In this document: positions 1-12,383 of the stretch, in pieces | Layout of the letters: each line of letters begins with the position of its first letter | How positions within the stretch are numbered: the stretch's first letter is position 1 | Origin: Branchiostoma lanceolatum | Lineage: Eukaryota; Chordata; Leptocardii; Amphioxiformes; Branchiostomatidae | Direction of reading: 5' to 3' | Length of the DNA: 64,000 bases | NCBI RefSeq assembly: GCF_035083965.1 | Contig: NC_089726.1 | Location: 15,691,501 to 15,755,500 of the forward strand | The notes under the pieces: generated by a model | Database searches by the model: none | Seen by the model: only the letters and a program-made list of their open reading frames with translations | Told to the model about the DNA's origin: nothing | Translations under genes and position numbers: made by a program

Positions 1-507
1 CTGAAAGTATTCAAGATTTTATGTATTTTTAGTGTTCACCTGTTTTCCCTCTAGGCTAGACTGTTGTTTTTTTTCACTGCAAGTCCCTGATATGATACAT
101 TGGGGGTTTAGAAATGCATGTTGTCTGCAAGTTTTATCATGAAAGACACAAGCCTGTCATATGCATGTAAACCCTGCAAAAATATCTTGCTGGTTACCAA
201 ACTACTGTAAATCCATTTAATATTGCGGTTGGTAATTTTAGCGTTTTGGGGGAAAGGGAGTAGTTCACTGCATTTAATTTTAACTGAGCGAACAAACATC
301 ACTGTCTCAAATGTTAGCGATCAAGTATTTGGGATTATGAAATTATAGCGGTTGACTAGTGACCATTAAATTAGCTAAAATTAAGTCACCGTTAAAAAAT
401 CAAGAATTACAGTAACCCTTGCTTTAATGATGTGCTTGAGGCACCTCCTCAAACTGGAGACCCCCATTTACCTAGGCCTGAAATGTTTCTTGCTTGGTTT
501 CCCACAG

Positions 508-3500
508 ACATGGCGAAGGAGCGCAACATCCTCCTGCAGAAGGCGTACCCGGAGCTGCGGGAGTTCTGTCAGAAGCAGGGGCTGGACTTCCAGGTCATGG
601 ACATGCGCTGGGGCGTACGGGACGAGGTCGTTGCTGATCACATGACCTGCGCCCTGTGTCTGATGGAGATTGACACCTGCAAGAGACTGTCCGTTGGACC
701 CAACTTTGTGGTGAGATTTCAGATATTCTAAAATCTAGTGCTGTTAAGAAATAAGGGTCTTCTGATTTCAAACTGCATATCAGATGTAGTTCTTGTCTTA
801 GCTCTATATGTTCCTTTACATTTTGAGAAGGCCTAGGAAAATCAATGTTGTGATTCCGATTTTGACATAACTTTTTCTGTTATATGATAACATGATTGAC
901 GAGCGTATGTTGGAAAACAAATCCACAATACGTTTTTATCACTCAGATGTCTCACTCCGACTAGGGTGGGCAGGTTTTTCTTGGTCTGAGGTATCCAGAA
1001 ACACAAGATTTTTTTTCCTAGGCCTGAGGAAAATTAAGTCGAAAATCATGAATAAATTGATTACATTTATGTCCCCTCTCCAGGCATTCCTTGGCAACAG
1101 GTACGGCTACCGTCCCATTCCCGCAAAGATTGAAGCAGAAGAGCTTGACATTCTCCTGAAGAAGGCCATCGAATTAGACATGGACACCACCGTCATCAAG
1201 GAATGGTACCTCCAAGACGACAATGCTGTCCCAGCAGTCTGTTTACTACAGCCAATCACCAGCAAGTTTAAATACTACACGGACATGGAGCCAGCCAATG
1301 AGAGCCTGCGGCAGAAAGACAAGGACGGGTGGTATCAGGTGACGGTTCAGTTGGAAAATATCCTCCGCACAGCTGTGAAGGCAGCTCACAAGGAAGGACT
1401 CGTCACTGAGGAGGCGCAACACAAGTACATCAAGTCAGGTAATTTGTTTGTGCAGGTTTGATTGGCTAGAATATACAGAACAGAAGAAACAATTTTACTC
1501 CCCTTTTTGGCAACACCACAGGTCAGAGGGGCAAGGTGCGGACCTGGATTTAGTTGAAAGTATTCTAAAATTCCTTGACAATGTGTGCATTAGTCTAGGT
1601 GCCATCCAGCTGAGTTTACCTGGTCAGGCTCCTTTAGTGGGAGGGCGGAGCAAGATGGCACCCAGACACGTGTGCATTCCTAGTTGAGTTATATTTTGGA
1701 TACAATGCCAGGTTACGGTGTTTGCAAAGAGTATGGACAATTTTACAGCTTTATATCCATTGTCAATATAATGCATTAAGCTTTTTTTGTTGTTGTTTTT
1801 ATTAGTGACTGAAACTGAGATTAATAGAGGCATAATGCAGTCAGCTGATGCCAACCAGCGAGCTGTCATCTTCATGCGGAACCTGCATAACATCGAAAAG
1901 CACGTCGGTGCGGATGCAGTCAATGCCTACCTGGACCTGATGGACAAAGAAAAGCTGAATGAGGAATCACAGAGACTATTGGAGGACCTAAAGGGGAAAC
2001 TGCCTTCTAAACTGAAGAATGTTCACCAGTATGAAGTAGAGTGGACCGACAAGGGGGTTAACGAAGACATAGAAAGTCATGCTTCGTATCTGGAACAGTT
2101 TAGCGATGACTTTGTAGCCGACCTAAAAACAATGATCTTCAAGAGCTTGCAGAGCGAGAATGAAGAAGAACAGAATGATGATTGGTTTTTGACAGAAGTG
2201 ATCTCACACGCACGTTTCTGCCAGGCTAAGTGTGAAAGTTTCTGTGGAAGACAGGAGATATTTGATGCCGTGTATACATACATGAAGGACACAGCCAAGG
2301 TCAACCATCAACCGTTCGTGATCCACGGAGCCTCTGGTACTGGGAAGTCGTCTATCATGGCCATGCTGGCACAGAACGCTGCACAGACGTGTGGAGAAGA
2401 CCTGGTGACTATCATTCGTTTCCTGGGCACGTCACCACACAGCACCCTCATCCACCCTGTTCTACAGAGCCTATGTCTACAGATATGTGAAGTCTACGGC
2501 ATCGAGTCGCCTGCCGAAAGGGTTCTCAACAACTTCGCCGAAATCGTCCAGTATCTGTCCACGCTTTTGGACAAGGTGTCCGAGAAGGACCGGCCCCTTC
2601 TCATCCTCCTGGACTCCTTGGACCAGCTGTCGTCTGTGGACCGAGCCTACAGCCTGACCTGGCTTCCCAAATCCCTCCCACCGAACGTCCACATCGTGGT
2701 CTCCACCTTGCCTGATGAGTTTGATCTTTTGAAGACTCTGAATCGCACAATACGCAGCGACAAAAGCTACATCCAGGTGCCCACACTGTCAGAACAGGTG
2801 GGAGGGGAGATTCTAGACACGTGGCTTGCTCAGGTCCAGCGATGTCTCACCGACAAACAGAGGGAGGTCATCTTGTCTGCGTTTTCACATTGTCGGCAGC
2901 CGTTGTTTCTCAAGCTGGCATTTGACGAAGCTCGAGGATGGAAGTCGTACACGCCAGAATCAGAACTACGGGTCGCCCAGTCAGCGAGGGCAGCCATCAA
3001 TCTGCTGTATGAGAGACTGGAGGTTCAGCACGGAACCATCTTTGTGTCACACACACTGGGGTACATCGCTGCTGCAAGGTAAGAATTGGCATCAACCTTC
3101 TTTTGTCTGCAGGTTTTAAACACACCCATCTGTTGAAAGAACGCTCTTCTTCAGATTGGCACTGAAACTGTCCTTTTGTTACTTCTAGGAATGGAATAGC
3201 AGAACATGAGCTAGAGGATGTCCTTTCTCTGGACGACGAAGTGTTGGACGACGTGTACCAGTACTGGTCTCCTCCCAACAAGGACCTGGTGCGCATCCCT
3301 CCACTCATCGTCACCCGCCTCAAGTACGACATCATGGAGTACCTCGCCGAGAGACAGGCAGACGGGAAGAGAGTCCTGCAGCTGTTTCACAGGTACAGTA
3401 CTTGTTGTATCTTCTCATGCCAGATCAGCCATCACCAACCAATCGCGTCACAGCCTACGGTCAAGAGGTAACATGATTGGCTGGTAACTTTCCCACTAAT

Positions 3501-6500
3501 CATGATTGGCTAACGGCTGGCCAATGCTAAAGTAGCAAGAAGGAAAGATCACAGGTTTTTATTTTATGCCAGGTTAATTGCAATGATGGCAATCTCTTCT
3601 GTTGTACTTTCCACAGACAGTTCATAGAGTGTGCTCAGGAACGCTACCTAGCGGGAGACGACAGAAAAGCACGTCACCACGTCCTGGCCGACTTCTTCCT
3701 CGGCACGTGGAGCAACGGTCGCAAGAAGGAGATTACCATGGACGTCAATGGGAAGAAGGAGTACTACAACGCCGACCGTAACGTCGTCCCTCAGCCCATG
3801 AAGTACGACGACAACGTCTTCAACCGGCGCAAACTGAACGAGGTGACCTTTCACCTTCTCCATGCAGGCAGGATGGACGACATCTTTGAACACACTCTGG
3901 GTAAGGATTAGTGATGTGTAAATATAGAATACAACACGGGGTATTCCGTATCACCCAAGGTACCTACCAGTCTGACCGCAGGAAGATCGCCCGTAGGCCG
4001 GGGACGATCTGACCCGTGGGAGGGCAGGGACCGAGGGTGATGCGGAATACAACGTGTTGTATTTTATCTGTGTCATACCCACCTGAGAAAACACACATTT
4101 CAATGCGGAATGCGCCAGAAGTTGAGGAAGTTTAACAACATTGATTCCAACCCCCGAATCTGGTTTTCGAATTTTCGACGGCGGCGCAACCGGCATGCTC
4201 GAAACGCATTCTAAATATTCTATGGAAGCCTGTGTGATACAACTTTGAACCCCGTATGATACGGAAAATTATCACACGGTCCAGAACACCCGTATAAAAC
4301 ATTTTCGTGGCCCAATTATGACATAATGCCTCATATCTCTTCTATGCCATCTTGTTTCAAACAGTTTCAACAAATTGTCAGCCCTTCTGTTTGAATGGCC
4401 ACTCAGAAGAGTATGCATTCACTTCACTTTTATTCAATGAGCCAAATATGCCAAATGCTATAAGCCATTTAATTCTATTAAAGAAAGAAAATTAGCCAGA
4501 AAGTTACAATAATACTTCTGACAATATCTAACAAATGAAAACTGCACAGAGTTGCTTCATTGAGTTTTATTGGTGTCGAGAGTCACCCTTGTCATTTTCT
4601 TTTCTCTATAGGTAATCTTAACTTTATGAACAACATGATCGATGCCTTCAGTGTCAAGGACCTGATAGAAGATTACAACATGGTGCTTCAGGTGCAGGAT
4701 AACCTAGAAATCAGGCTTCTCAGGGATGCAATTAGGCTCATCAAACCCACTCTGGAGTTCAAAGGTACCTGTTTCTTTTATGCTTGTTCCAATTTTTCCA
4801 ATTTTCTGTTTCAAGTTTTTGTCAAGACTACATGTATCTCGAAGAATTAACTGAATTTTTGAACTGTTGCTTAATAGATTCTGAGCCAAATCTGATGGGA
4901 GTTGTTGGGCGTTCAAGTTTGAATATTCCTTAAGTTATATACATGTATGGTAAATTTTAGTCTTAGTTTTAGGTACCTTTGTTTAGTTTGTGTTTGTTAT
5001 GACAATTTGCTTAAATACAATGTCATGTATATCATTAGCATGGTATGCCATATTTTTCAATACCATTAAATGCATGCTTCTTTAGTATCCAAATGATAGT
5101 ATGTTTATAATTTAGTACATGTTAATGTTATCGGCAATTACTGTAAATGCTGGATTTTTGGTTGCATTTGGATGTTTGTTGTATTTTCATTTGATTCTGC
5201 CTTTTTAACATAGATCTTATGAATATTTAATGTTTTTCTGTTGTAGTTGCAATCATGATCAATGGTATTCAAGGTCAACTTCTTTAACTGCAATCACAGT
5301 TTGTAGGTGGTGTGGTGTTGGCTTCGCTGTGCTGTGCTGCACTTCTGTGTTCTGGAAACCTCACTTTTTAACATCTCGGAAAATCATCCGTTTTGTTTTC
5401 ATTTCCAGTCTAATTTGTAACAAACATTACATGTAGAAACTCTATGGTGGTGCCCTTTGACCCCAACAGGTGGCGTGCCCAGCTATCTGGCATTAGAGCT
5501 GATTGGACGACTTGTGCCCTTCGAACGTCAATCCCGACAGGCCGTAGACAGCCTCCTGGAGCAGTCGCGGGCGTGGTGCAAGAAATTTTGCGACCGCGTG
5601 ACGCGGCGTCCGTTCATGTTGCCTCACAGCCCTTCCATTTACCCACCAGGTATATGATTGGTTCTAAACCCATACGGATACTAACAATGGAAGTTTTCTC
5701 CCTAGGCGGATACACCAATCCCTTGGCCGCAGAGTTGATTGGTCGCTTGGACTGGCTGAGTGACCAATCCCAGCACATTGGGCCCCTCATGTCCCAGTGC
5801 AGGGCCTGGTGCACACGATGGTGTGACAGGGACCGAGAACCCCGACTGGTACCCCAGGGTGCTATAGCTCGCACAGGCCAGCTAGCCAACCAATCACCGC
5901 AATGTTCCTGTTGCACGCGATGGTCTGACGGGGAACGAGACCCGTCCGTGATAACCCAGGGTTCTAGCTTCCCACCACCAGGTACTCCCGACTGTCCTCT
6001 CCCTTAGGTGTCTCTATAACCTCTAACCCCAAAACGCATGTTGTTTTTGTTGTCCTTACTCGAAGCCTTTGAACGAGATGCTGTCAACAGCCTGTCTGCT
6101 GAGCTGGTCGGTCGTCTGTCCTCGTATAGTTCTGACTCTGTCAGGATTAGCCAGTTACTGAGCCAGTGTCTGTCCTGGTGTAGCGCCAACTGTGTTGCTA
6201 GGGGGGCGCCCTCGTTCGTACCACATGGTTCAAGCTTCCCACCACCAGGTACCCCTCCTTCACACCTCTGTGTTTTCTTTCAAAGCCTTCTCACAAAAGG
6301 GTTCCATCGTGAACGTGCTGCCGGCAGAGCTCATTGGCAGACTGTCCTTATTCGGCAAGCGTTTTGAGCGGATAGCGACGTTGGTGACGCAGTGCATGTG
6401 GTGGTGTCAGGACCATTGTGTGTCTAACGGTGACCTGATGTTTGTTACAAGGGGCACGGGCTTCCCTCCCCCAGGTACTTAACTGCTGTTTGGCTTCAAG

Positions 6501-9500
6501 GCTGCACGGCCAAACTTGAATCTATGGATGACATTGGTGCATTCTTTGCTTTTGGCTAACTTGACCCCAAAATCTATAAGCAGCTTTGCTACTTGACCTT
6601 GTGATTAGTTGAATTATGACAAGTAATGTCACAATGCAAGAAATCAGTTTGAGCCCTTCACAAAACTACTTCTAGATGAAAGAATGTCAAAATTGTCATA
6701 AGTCCTAAAATGTTGCAAAGAATGTCATATTTGGGGTCCCTATAAGATGTCATCCATAAAATCAAGTTAATGCAGCCTTTTTAAACATTTGGTGCCATTC
6801 ACAAAGACATTGATGAATTAAAACTGCAAAAGCACTCAGGGAATATTGACTCAGCTCTTTCTTGCAATTCCAAGGGCTTGTCTTTAGACATTTGACATAA
6901 ATGTGATACACCACAGTTGAATGATTTAATATCATATAAAACTGACATAATGCATCACCAGGCTTTATGAATGACCATTTTATTGCCAAATTACTGCCAA
7001 ATTTGATCCAAACAGAAGCAAACTCCAAATCCCCCCAGCAATCATGATCTGCAGCATTCACTGTGGCGTCCATTCTTCTGTGCAAATTAATTAACAGTCA
7101 CTACTTACAACATCATCACTTCCTGGGGAAAAATCCTCGAAAACATTGCATCTCCCTCTACACTGTCATTAAGAGCTCTTGTCACATTTATTCATACTTT
7201 CCCAAATCAAGTTCCTGTTTCCATATTTTATTTTTCCTATTCAATCTTCTTAGAGACTTGAAGCATGCTTTGTGTGATACAACTGTGTCTTGTATGTTCT
7301 GTCATTTACACAACGTAATGGGGGACTCAACTCCAGAGGCGAGTGTTCTGGTTCTCCAGATAATATTTTTCTGATTATCCCAAAACATGTTGGCAATTCG
7401 ACTAGACAGCAGTTGCAATATACAGCCTCAAACTGCTTCTGCGGTTGATTCCCCCTTTAAGAAGCACCATCACTGAATGTCTTTTTAGTTGGTACAAATC
7501 AATTTCAATTGATATACTTCTTTGTACACATGATCTCATAATTTGTGATCTACCTTCCTCATACTTTGGGATCTATATCAGATCATTCCATCAGATTGTT
7601 CAACTTTAAGTCTCATTTTAACATTCACAACATTGATACACTGTCTAATTAACTTTCTCTTGCAAGTTGAAGACTTGCGTCCAATCAGTGACTAACTTGA
7701 ACCTCTTTAAATCCTCCTGCCCTGTGATCTTTGTACATGTGTATAGCCATCAGGTCTAATTCTGTGGAACCCTGCATGTTCTGCTAATTGTCAAAATACG
7801 CTACTCTGTTTTTATTTAGCAATGCTTTTTGTGTATGATTCTGCATGTTGCTTGTAATGTCTAGCAATAAACTGCTATGCTTATGAATTGTAATATTCTT
7901 ATTATGCATATAAATCAATGAATGTGCAATGCATGATATCTGGGACCAAGCAAAATGCAGCAGCTAAAACGAGAATTTAAAAATGTACATGGAGATGGAT
8001 CAGTTAAACTGCACGAGATACATGCACATGTGGAAGAAAATAAATTTTTGTAGAGCCAAACAATTTGACTATAAGTTTAACCATTAAAGAGTCATTGATT
8101 ATTTGATTAAGGCTAAAACTGCTATCATTATAGTTGTCAGAACTTCATAGTTTGTTATTGGATAAAAAGAAAACCAGGTTATAATTATTTTCAGAAAAAG
8201 TGTACTGACTATACATTACCTTCCACTAACAGGTGGTCCCCTGCGGACGACCCTGGCCCATCACCGAGACGGCATCACGTCCATCGCCATGACTCCAGAC
8301 GGAGGCTACATGATGACCGCTGCACGAGACTGTACCATCCGCATCTACGAGAACGAGTCGGACGTCATGGAACTGGAAAGAACACTGACGGGACACACAG
8401 GTGCTCAAGAAAATCTTCATATTTGTCAAGAACTAGAAGTATATATTTTGGCTAGACCAATGGGGCAGAGCCCTTCTTTAACTTGTTATTTGTCAGCACA
8501 TGTAGCAGATAATCATAACAGTAAATCACAAAGTAGTCTCTTTATGTTACAGCCGCGATAGAGGTCCTGGCTGCAGCCCCCAACAACGAGCTGCTAGTGT
8601 CCGGCTCACTGGACAACACCATAAGGGTGTGGAACCTGGAGACAGGGCGGCTGGTCATCACCATGGAGGAGGACCACGCCCACTACCAGCAACACGCCCT
8701 GCTGACCACTACCATGGACTCCCGCAAGGTGGTGTCACCTGCTGGGAAAGTGGTGAGTGGGAGAAAGCAGTACTACCATTGTATTATCAACTTTGCTGTT
8801 GATGATAAACATAATGTCCCGTAATACCAAAGATGTCAGATTTAAGACTCCAGAGCTATAGACATTCAAGTAACTTGTCTTGCTTTGGATTTCAGGTTAA
8901 TGTCTGGGACATAGAGTCTGGCAAGCTGCAGTTCACCTTGAAGGGGCATGAGGGAGCTGTTTCCTGCCTGGCAGTTTCCTATAACGACTTTGATGACAGC
9001 CAGTACATCATCACAGGAGCAGAAGACAACACCATCAAGATGTGGAGCACAGAGACAGGCGAACTGAAAAACACCTTCTCACACCACACAGATCACCTGA
9101 CCTGTCTCAAGGTCACCCAGGATGGAAGAATTGTTTCCGGGTCAAAGGACACAACACTTTCTGTCATAGATATTGAGAACAGGGAGGTGGTTCACAGGTT
9201 AGAAGGGCACTCCCATCCTGTGTACTCTCTAGCCATCACTTCAGATGGTAAATATGCAATATCCGGGTCCGACAAGGTGGTGAAACTGTGGAACTTATCG
9301 AAGGGAAAAGAGGTCCACCATTTGCAGGGGCACTACGGCATTGTGGACTGTGTTGGCGTCACCAGCGACAACAAGGTCATCGTGTCCGGAGCTCAGGACG
9401 AACACCTCAACGTCTGGGACTTCGAGAGTGGTCAGCTCGTCCAGACACTGGACGGACAAGCGGCAAAAATCAACGCGATGGAGGTGACAGGTTACATCGT

Positions 9501-11297
9501 CGTGACGGCGTCCACAGACTCGTACTACACCAAGGTTTGGGACGTCGAACAGAGCAAGATGAAGATGTCCACTCCGAGGTTCATCGACAAGTACGGCATT
9601 GTGGGTGTGACGAGTGACGCAGGGTACGTGGTGTACAAACGGGAGGGCAGCGAGAATGAGGTGAACGTGTGGAACTCAAAAGATGGCAAAGACATCCGAA
9701 CTATCACTGACAAGGATGGTAAGCGGTCATGTTCTCATTGTTTAGACTTGTATGCACTACTTCTGTAACATTTTCTGAACACCACATTCTCTTAGACTAC
9801 CTGATGATATGATATTACATTTATGTGAAATGCAATTTAACCAATCTTTAAATTGTAGACTGCCTGATATTATATTACATTTATGCAAAGTGTAATTCAA
9901 CCAATCTTTAAATTCTAGCTGTAAGTCATCAACTTGCAACAGTTCATATTTTGTAGAAGCGGTATTGTGCTTGTAAGGAAAGTTGAAAATTCTGTGTTTT
10001 TATAGGCTCTATAACCTACCTGAGGATCACTCAGGACAACAACTGTGTGGTGACTGGAGACGAGGCAGGTTTCATCAAGCTGTGGAACCTGAACACGGGC
10101 CAGTTGATACGGCAGCTGGACAAGGCTTCAGGTGGCATCAGGTGCTTCTGGATCACGCGCATGGACAGGTGTGTACCTGAGAAAGAAACCTGTTACCAGT
10201 TTGTAGTCTATTATTAATGAATATTGCTGGACAGGTGCAAAATGTGATTGGTCACTTTCCTTTTGATGTCAGAGCGGGTTATATCATTATTCTGTTAGAT
10301 TAGTACGATTAACCATTTACTGTTATCTTTCTTTGATTAAGGTGCTTTGTTTACAATGCCCAAGAAATAAATTACACTTCGCAAGTCAGCATTTATTTTT
10401 CTTCATAGGTACCTGGTAGCAGTCACAGACGACAACTCCGTGTCAGCCTGGGATATCGACTCCATGATGCTTCTATGGACCCGCAAGCCGAACTGTGAGG
10501 GGAAAATCACCTGTGTTACCATGACAGACGACAGGAAATACACCGCAATTGGCACGGACGACAAGCAAATTTTGGTCTTCGACAACAAGCTGGACAAAGC
10601 TGCGTACATTCTGGTCGGCCATCAGAGCCCGCTGACATGTTTGAGTGTCAGCCATAACCAGAAGTTGTTGGCCTCAGGGTCTTCAGGTGAAACCATGAGG
10701 GTGTGGGACCTCGGCACGGGGAGACTCGTACACGAACTGTACGCAAAGTCACCCGTGTTTAAAGGGATCGTGTGTCTGTCGTTTAGTTACGATGACAAAT
10801 ACCTGCTGACGGGGGGTCACGACAGGTCACTCAAGATGTGGGACCTCGAAACAGGTAGGATATTATTTCAGTCATTTAAATACATTTTGGGCCACAATTC
10901 TTTTTGATTGAAGCTTTGACTAAGAACATTTAAGATGTGTTTGGTAGAAAAGAGGCTGAAACATGCTAATTTTACATGATGAACAGTTTTTGAGCATTGC
11001 CTGCATATACTCGTCTGATGAAAATTCATGTTCTCCTTGTCCTCAGGAAAAATGGTGACTGCCCAGTACGTCTATGCAACAATCACCAACATAGTGGCCA
11101 ACCGTGACGATATCGTCCTGACCACGAAACTTGGCTACGTCATCATCGAAGACATCCTGCTTCCCTCGCCGCGTCCCCCAGAACCCGAGGAAACCCCGTT
11201 CAGTGGACAGTCTGACTTGGATGAAGCCGTTCAACCTGTTTTTAAAGTCAGGGCACGCCAGATGAAGAAGAGATCTCACTTCTGTCACATTCTGTAA
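508..11297 (+). CDS. NACHT and WD40-repeat protein (NWD1/NWD2 family), 5'-partial
   Basis: STAND-type P-loop NTPase. Exons read from splice signals and frame: 508-710, 1084-1438, 1806-3078, 3189-3392, 3617-3900, 4612-4764, 5470-5649, 5706-5981, 6066-6248, 6286-6474, 8233-8400, 8553-8752, 8896-9718, 10006-10168, 10409-10854, 11047-11297 (stop TAA). All phases fit. The first exon opens mid-codon and lacks the family's N-terminal strand, so the start lies left of the window. Order of domains: DUF4062-like N-terminus (DMRWGVRDE, FLGNRYGYRP); NACHT with Walker A GASGTGKSS at 2327-2353 and Walker B LLILLDSLD near 2597-2626; helical linker; a tandemly repeated junction exon; about 14 WD40 repeats, enough for two propellers. 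The C-terminus is polybasic and ends CHIL, a CaaX-like box. With every array exon included the coding part is about 1780 codons. NWD1 versus NWD2 orthology cannot be settled by eye. Vertebrate NWD1 has been tied to androgen-receptor signalling; that role is not implied here. The 1758-nt intron 6475-8232 shows no further exon copy. Confidence -1.
3928..4063. repeat. Short inverted-repeat element in NWD intron
   Basis: Arms 3928-3956 and 4035-4063 are 29 nt each and pair with only a few mismatches (left arm begins AATACAACACGG). The interior is about 78 nt with no coding sense. It looks like a MITE or similar non-autonomous element. No convincing target-site duplication was seen. Confidence -1.
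5470..6474 (+). other. Tandem array of duplicated phase 1-1 exons in the NWD gene
   Basis: Four consecutive exons (5470-5649, 5706-5981, 6066-6248, 6286-6474) encode versions of one ~60-residue unit. Common features in order are AELIGRL (R1 has LELIGRL), then Q-(S/C)-x-x-W-C, then a run ending PPPG (YPPG in R1). Every exon starts after the first base of a codon and ends with one base of the next, so any one could be skipped or swapped without a frameshift. Introns between them are 56, 84 and 37 nt. Known NWD proteins have one such unit just before the first WD repeat (PPGGP-type junction), and here exon 8233 begins GGPLRTTL. The second exon is a fusion of one full unit and the 3' half of another. 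Whether the copies are used together or one at a time cannot be told from DNA. Confidence -1.
6513..6768. repeat. Imperfect inverted-repeat element after the exon array
   Basis: The left arm 6513-6549 (AACTTGAATCTATGGATGACAT at its outer end, interrupted in the middle) is matched in reverse by 6715-6768, which ends in ATGTCATCCATAAAATCAAG. The inner parts of the arms also pair (TGCATTCTTTGC against GCAAAGAATG). Probably a degraded palindromic transposable element in the long intron 6475-8232; the rest of that intron is AT-rich and featureless. Confidence -1.
9795..9918. repeat. Two-copy tandem duplication in NWD intron
   Basis: Two units of about 60 bp (9795-9857 and 9858-9918) share the core ATATTACATTTATG and the tail CAACCAATCTTTAAATT, or close variants. 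The duplication lies in the intron between exons 8896-9718 and 10006-10168 and does not touch the splice sites. Confidence -1.
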
Positions 11298-12377
11298 GAT
11301 CTGGACAATAGTTCCAGAAGTAGAGAGATTGGATATAGTGACAATATTTTTGAATGTCATATTTCATCATCTTTATATACAACTTGGGAAATAAGAACAA
11401 GTGCATAGATAGCTAAAATGATATCGTATTGTGCAATTTATCCTATAGAAAAATCATCTTTGTGAAAAGTTGTCCCAATATCTTTGATTGTCAACAAATG
11501 GTGTTAACCTATACAAATGAATTTAAGCCACATTGAGATTTTATGTGTTTACTGGATGAATCATGTTTTTAAAAAAGTCAGGGATTTTTTAATATCTACA
11601 GGGAAAAGAAGCAAGCTCTTTTCATGGATCTATATGTTGGGTATCAAATATTACCATTCTTATGTAGTATTTTATTACAAGCAACGCTTGTATGTACAGA
11701 AATGTAAAAGTTACATAATGTTATGTACATGCACATGTATGCAAAAATAGAAATACATCTTGCAATAACTTTCACCTCATACTATGCAAATGGAGCTGGG
11801 TTCAGCTAGACATCACTGAAGAAGATTTAGAATAGTATCTCTGTCAACTTTGTGGTAAAATGTGTTTAGTTATCAAGATTTTGAAAATATTGTCACTTTA
11901 GACAACTTGTCACTTTAGACAAGAATTCATAGTAGTTTACTATTTTTGATTAAATCATAGGGTGGCAGCTTTTGTGAAAGAGAGAAAGGAGGAATATTTT
12001 GTAAATATTGAACAATTTGAACTCTTGTAAATATCTGTTAAGGATTTGCAATGATTTGTAATAATTATTGTAGTTCAAGTTTGCTCAGGTGCAATATTTG
12101 TTCGTCTTGTGCAACTGTCGTAAAAAAAAAAATTGTAGTCATATCAGCTTTGAGAATGTGTCCATCAATAGTGTCCAAATCAAGCAAAAATATTTCCAAC
12201 CTGATTATGATTTTATATTTTTCAATGGAATGGCTGAGAAATATCTATGCATCCTTGTGAAAAGGAGATGTGAATTGCAAATAATTTGCAGTAGCTTTAT
12301 CACTGATTTTATCTCTTTGAAGATGCAGGGCGTGTTACAAAAATTGCAAGATTTGTAATGCAAATGATTAGAAAAGT

Positions 12378-12383
12378 AATAAA
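12378..12383 (+). terminator. Candidate polyadenylation signal of the NWD gene
   Basis: This is an AATAAA about 1.1 kb after the NWD stop codon, inside AT-rich sequence that resembles a 3' UTR. A second AATAAA lies at 12905-12910. Which is used cannot be decided from sequence. Confidence -1.
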
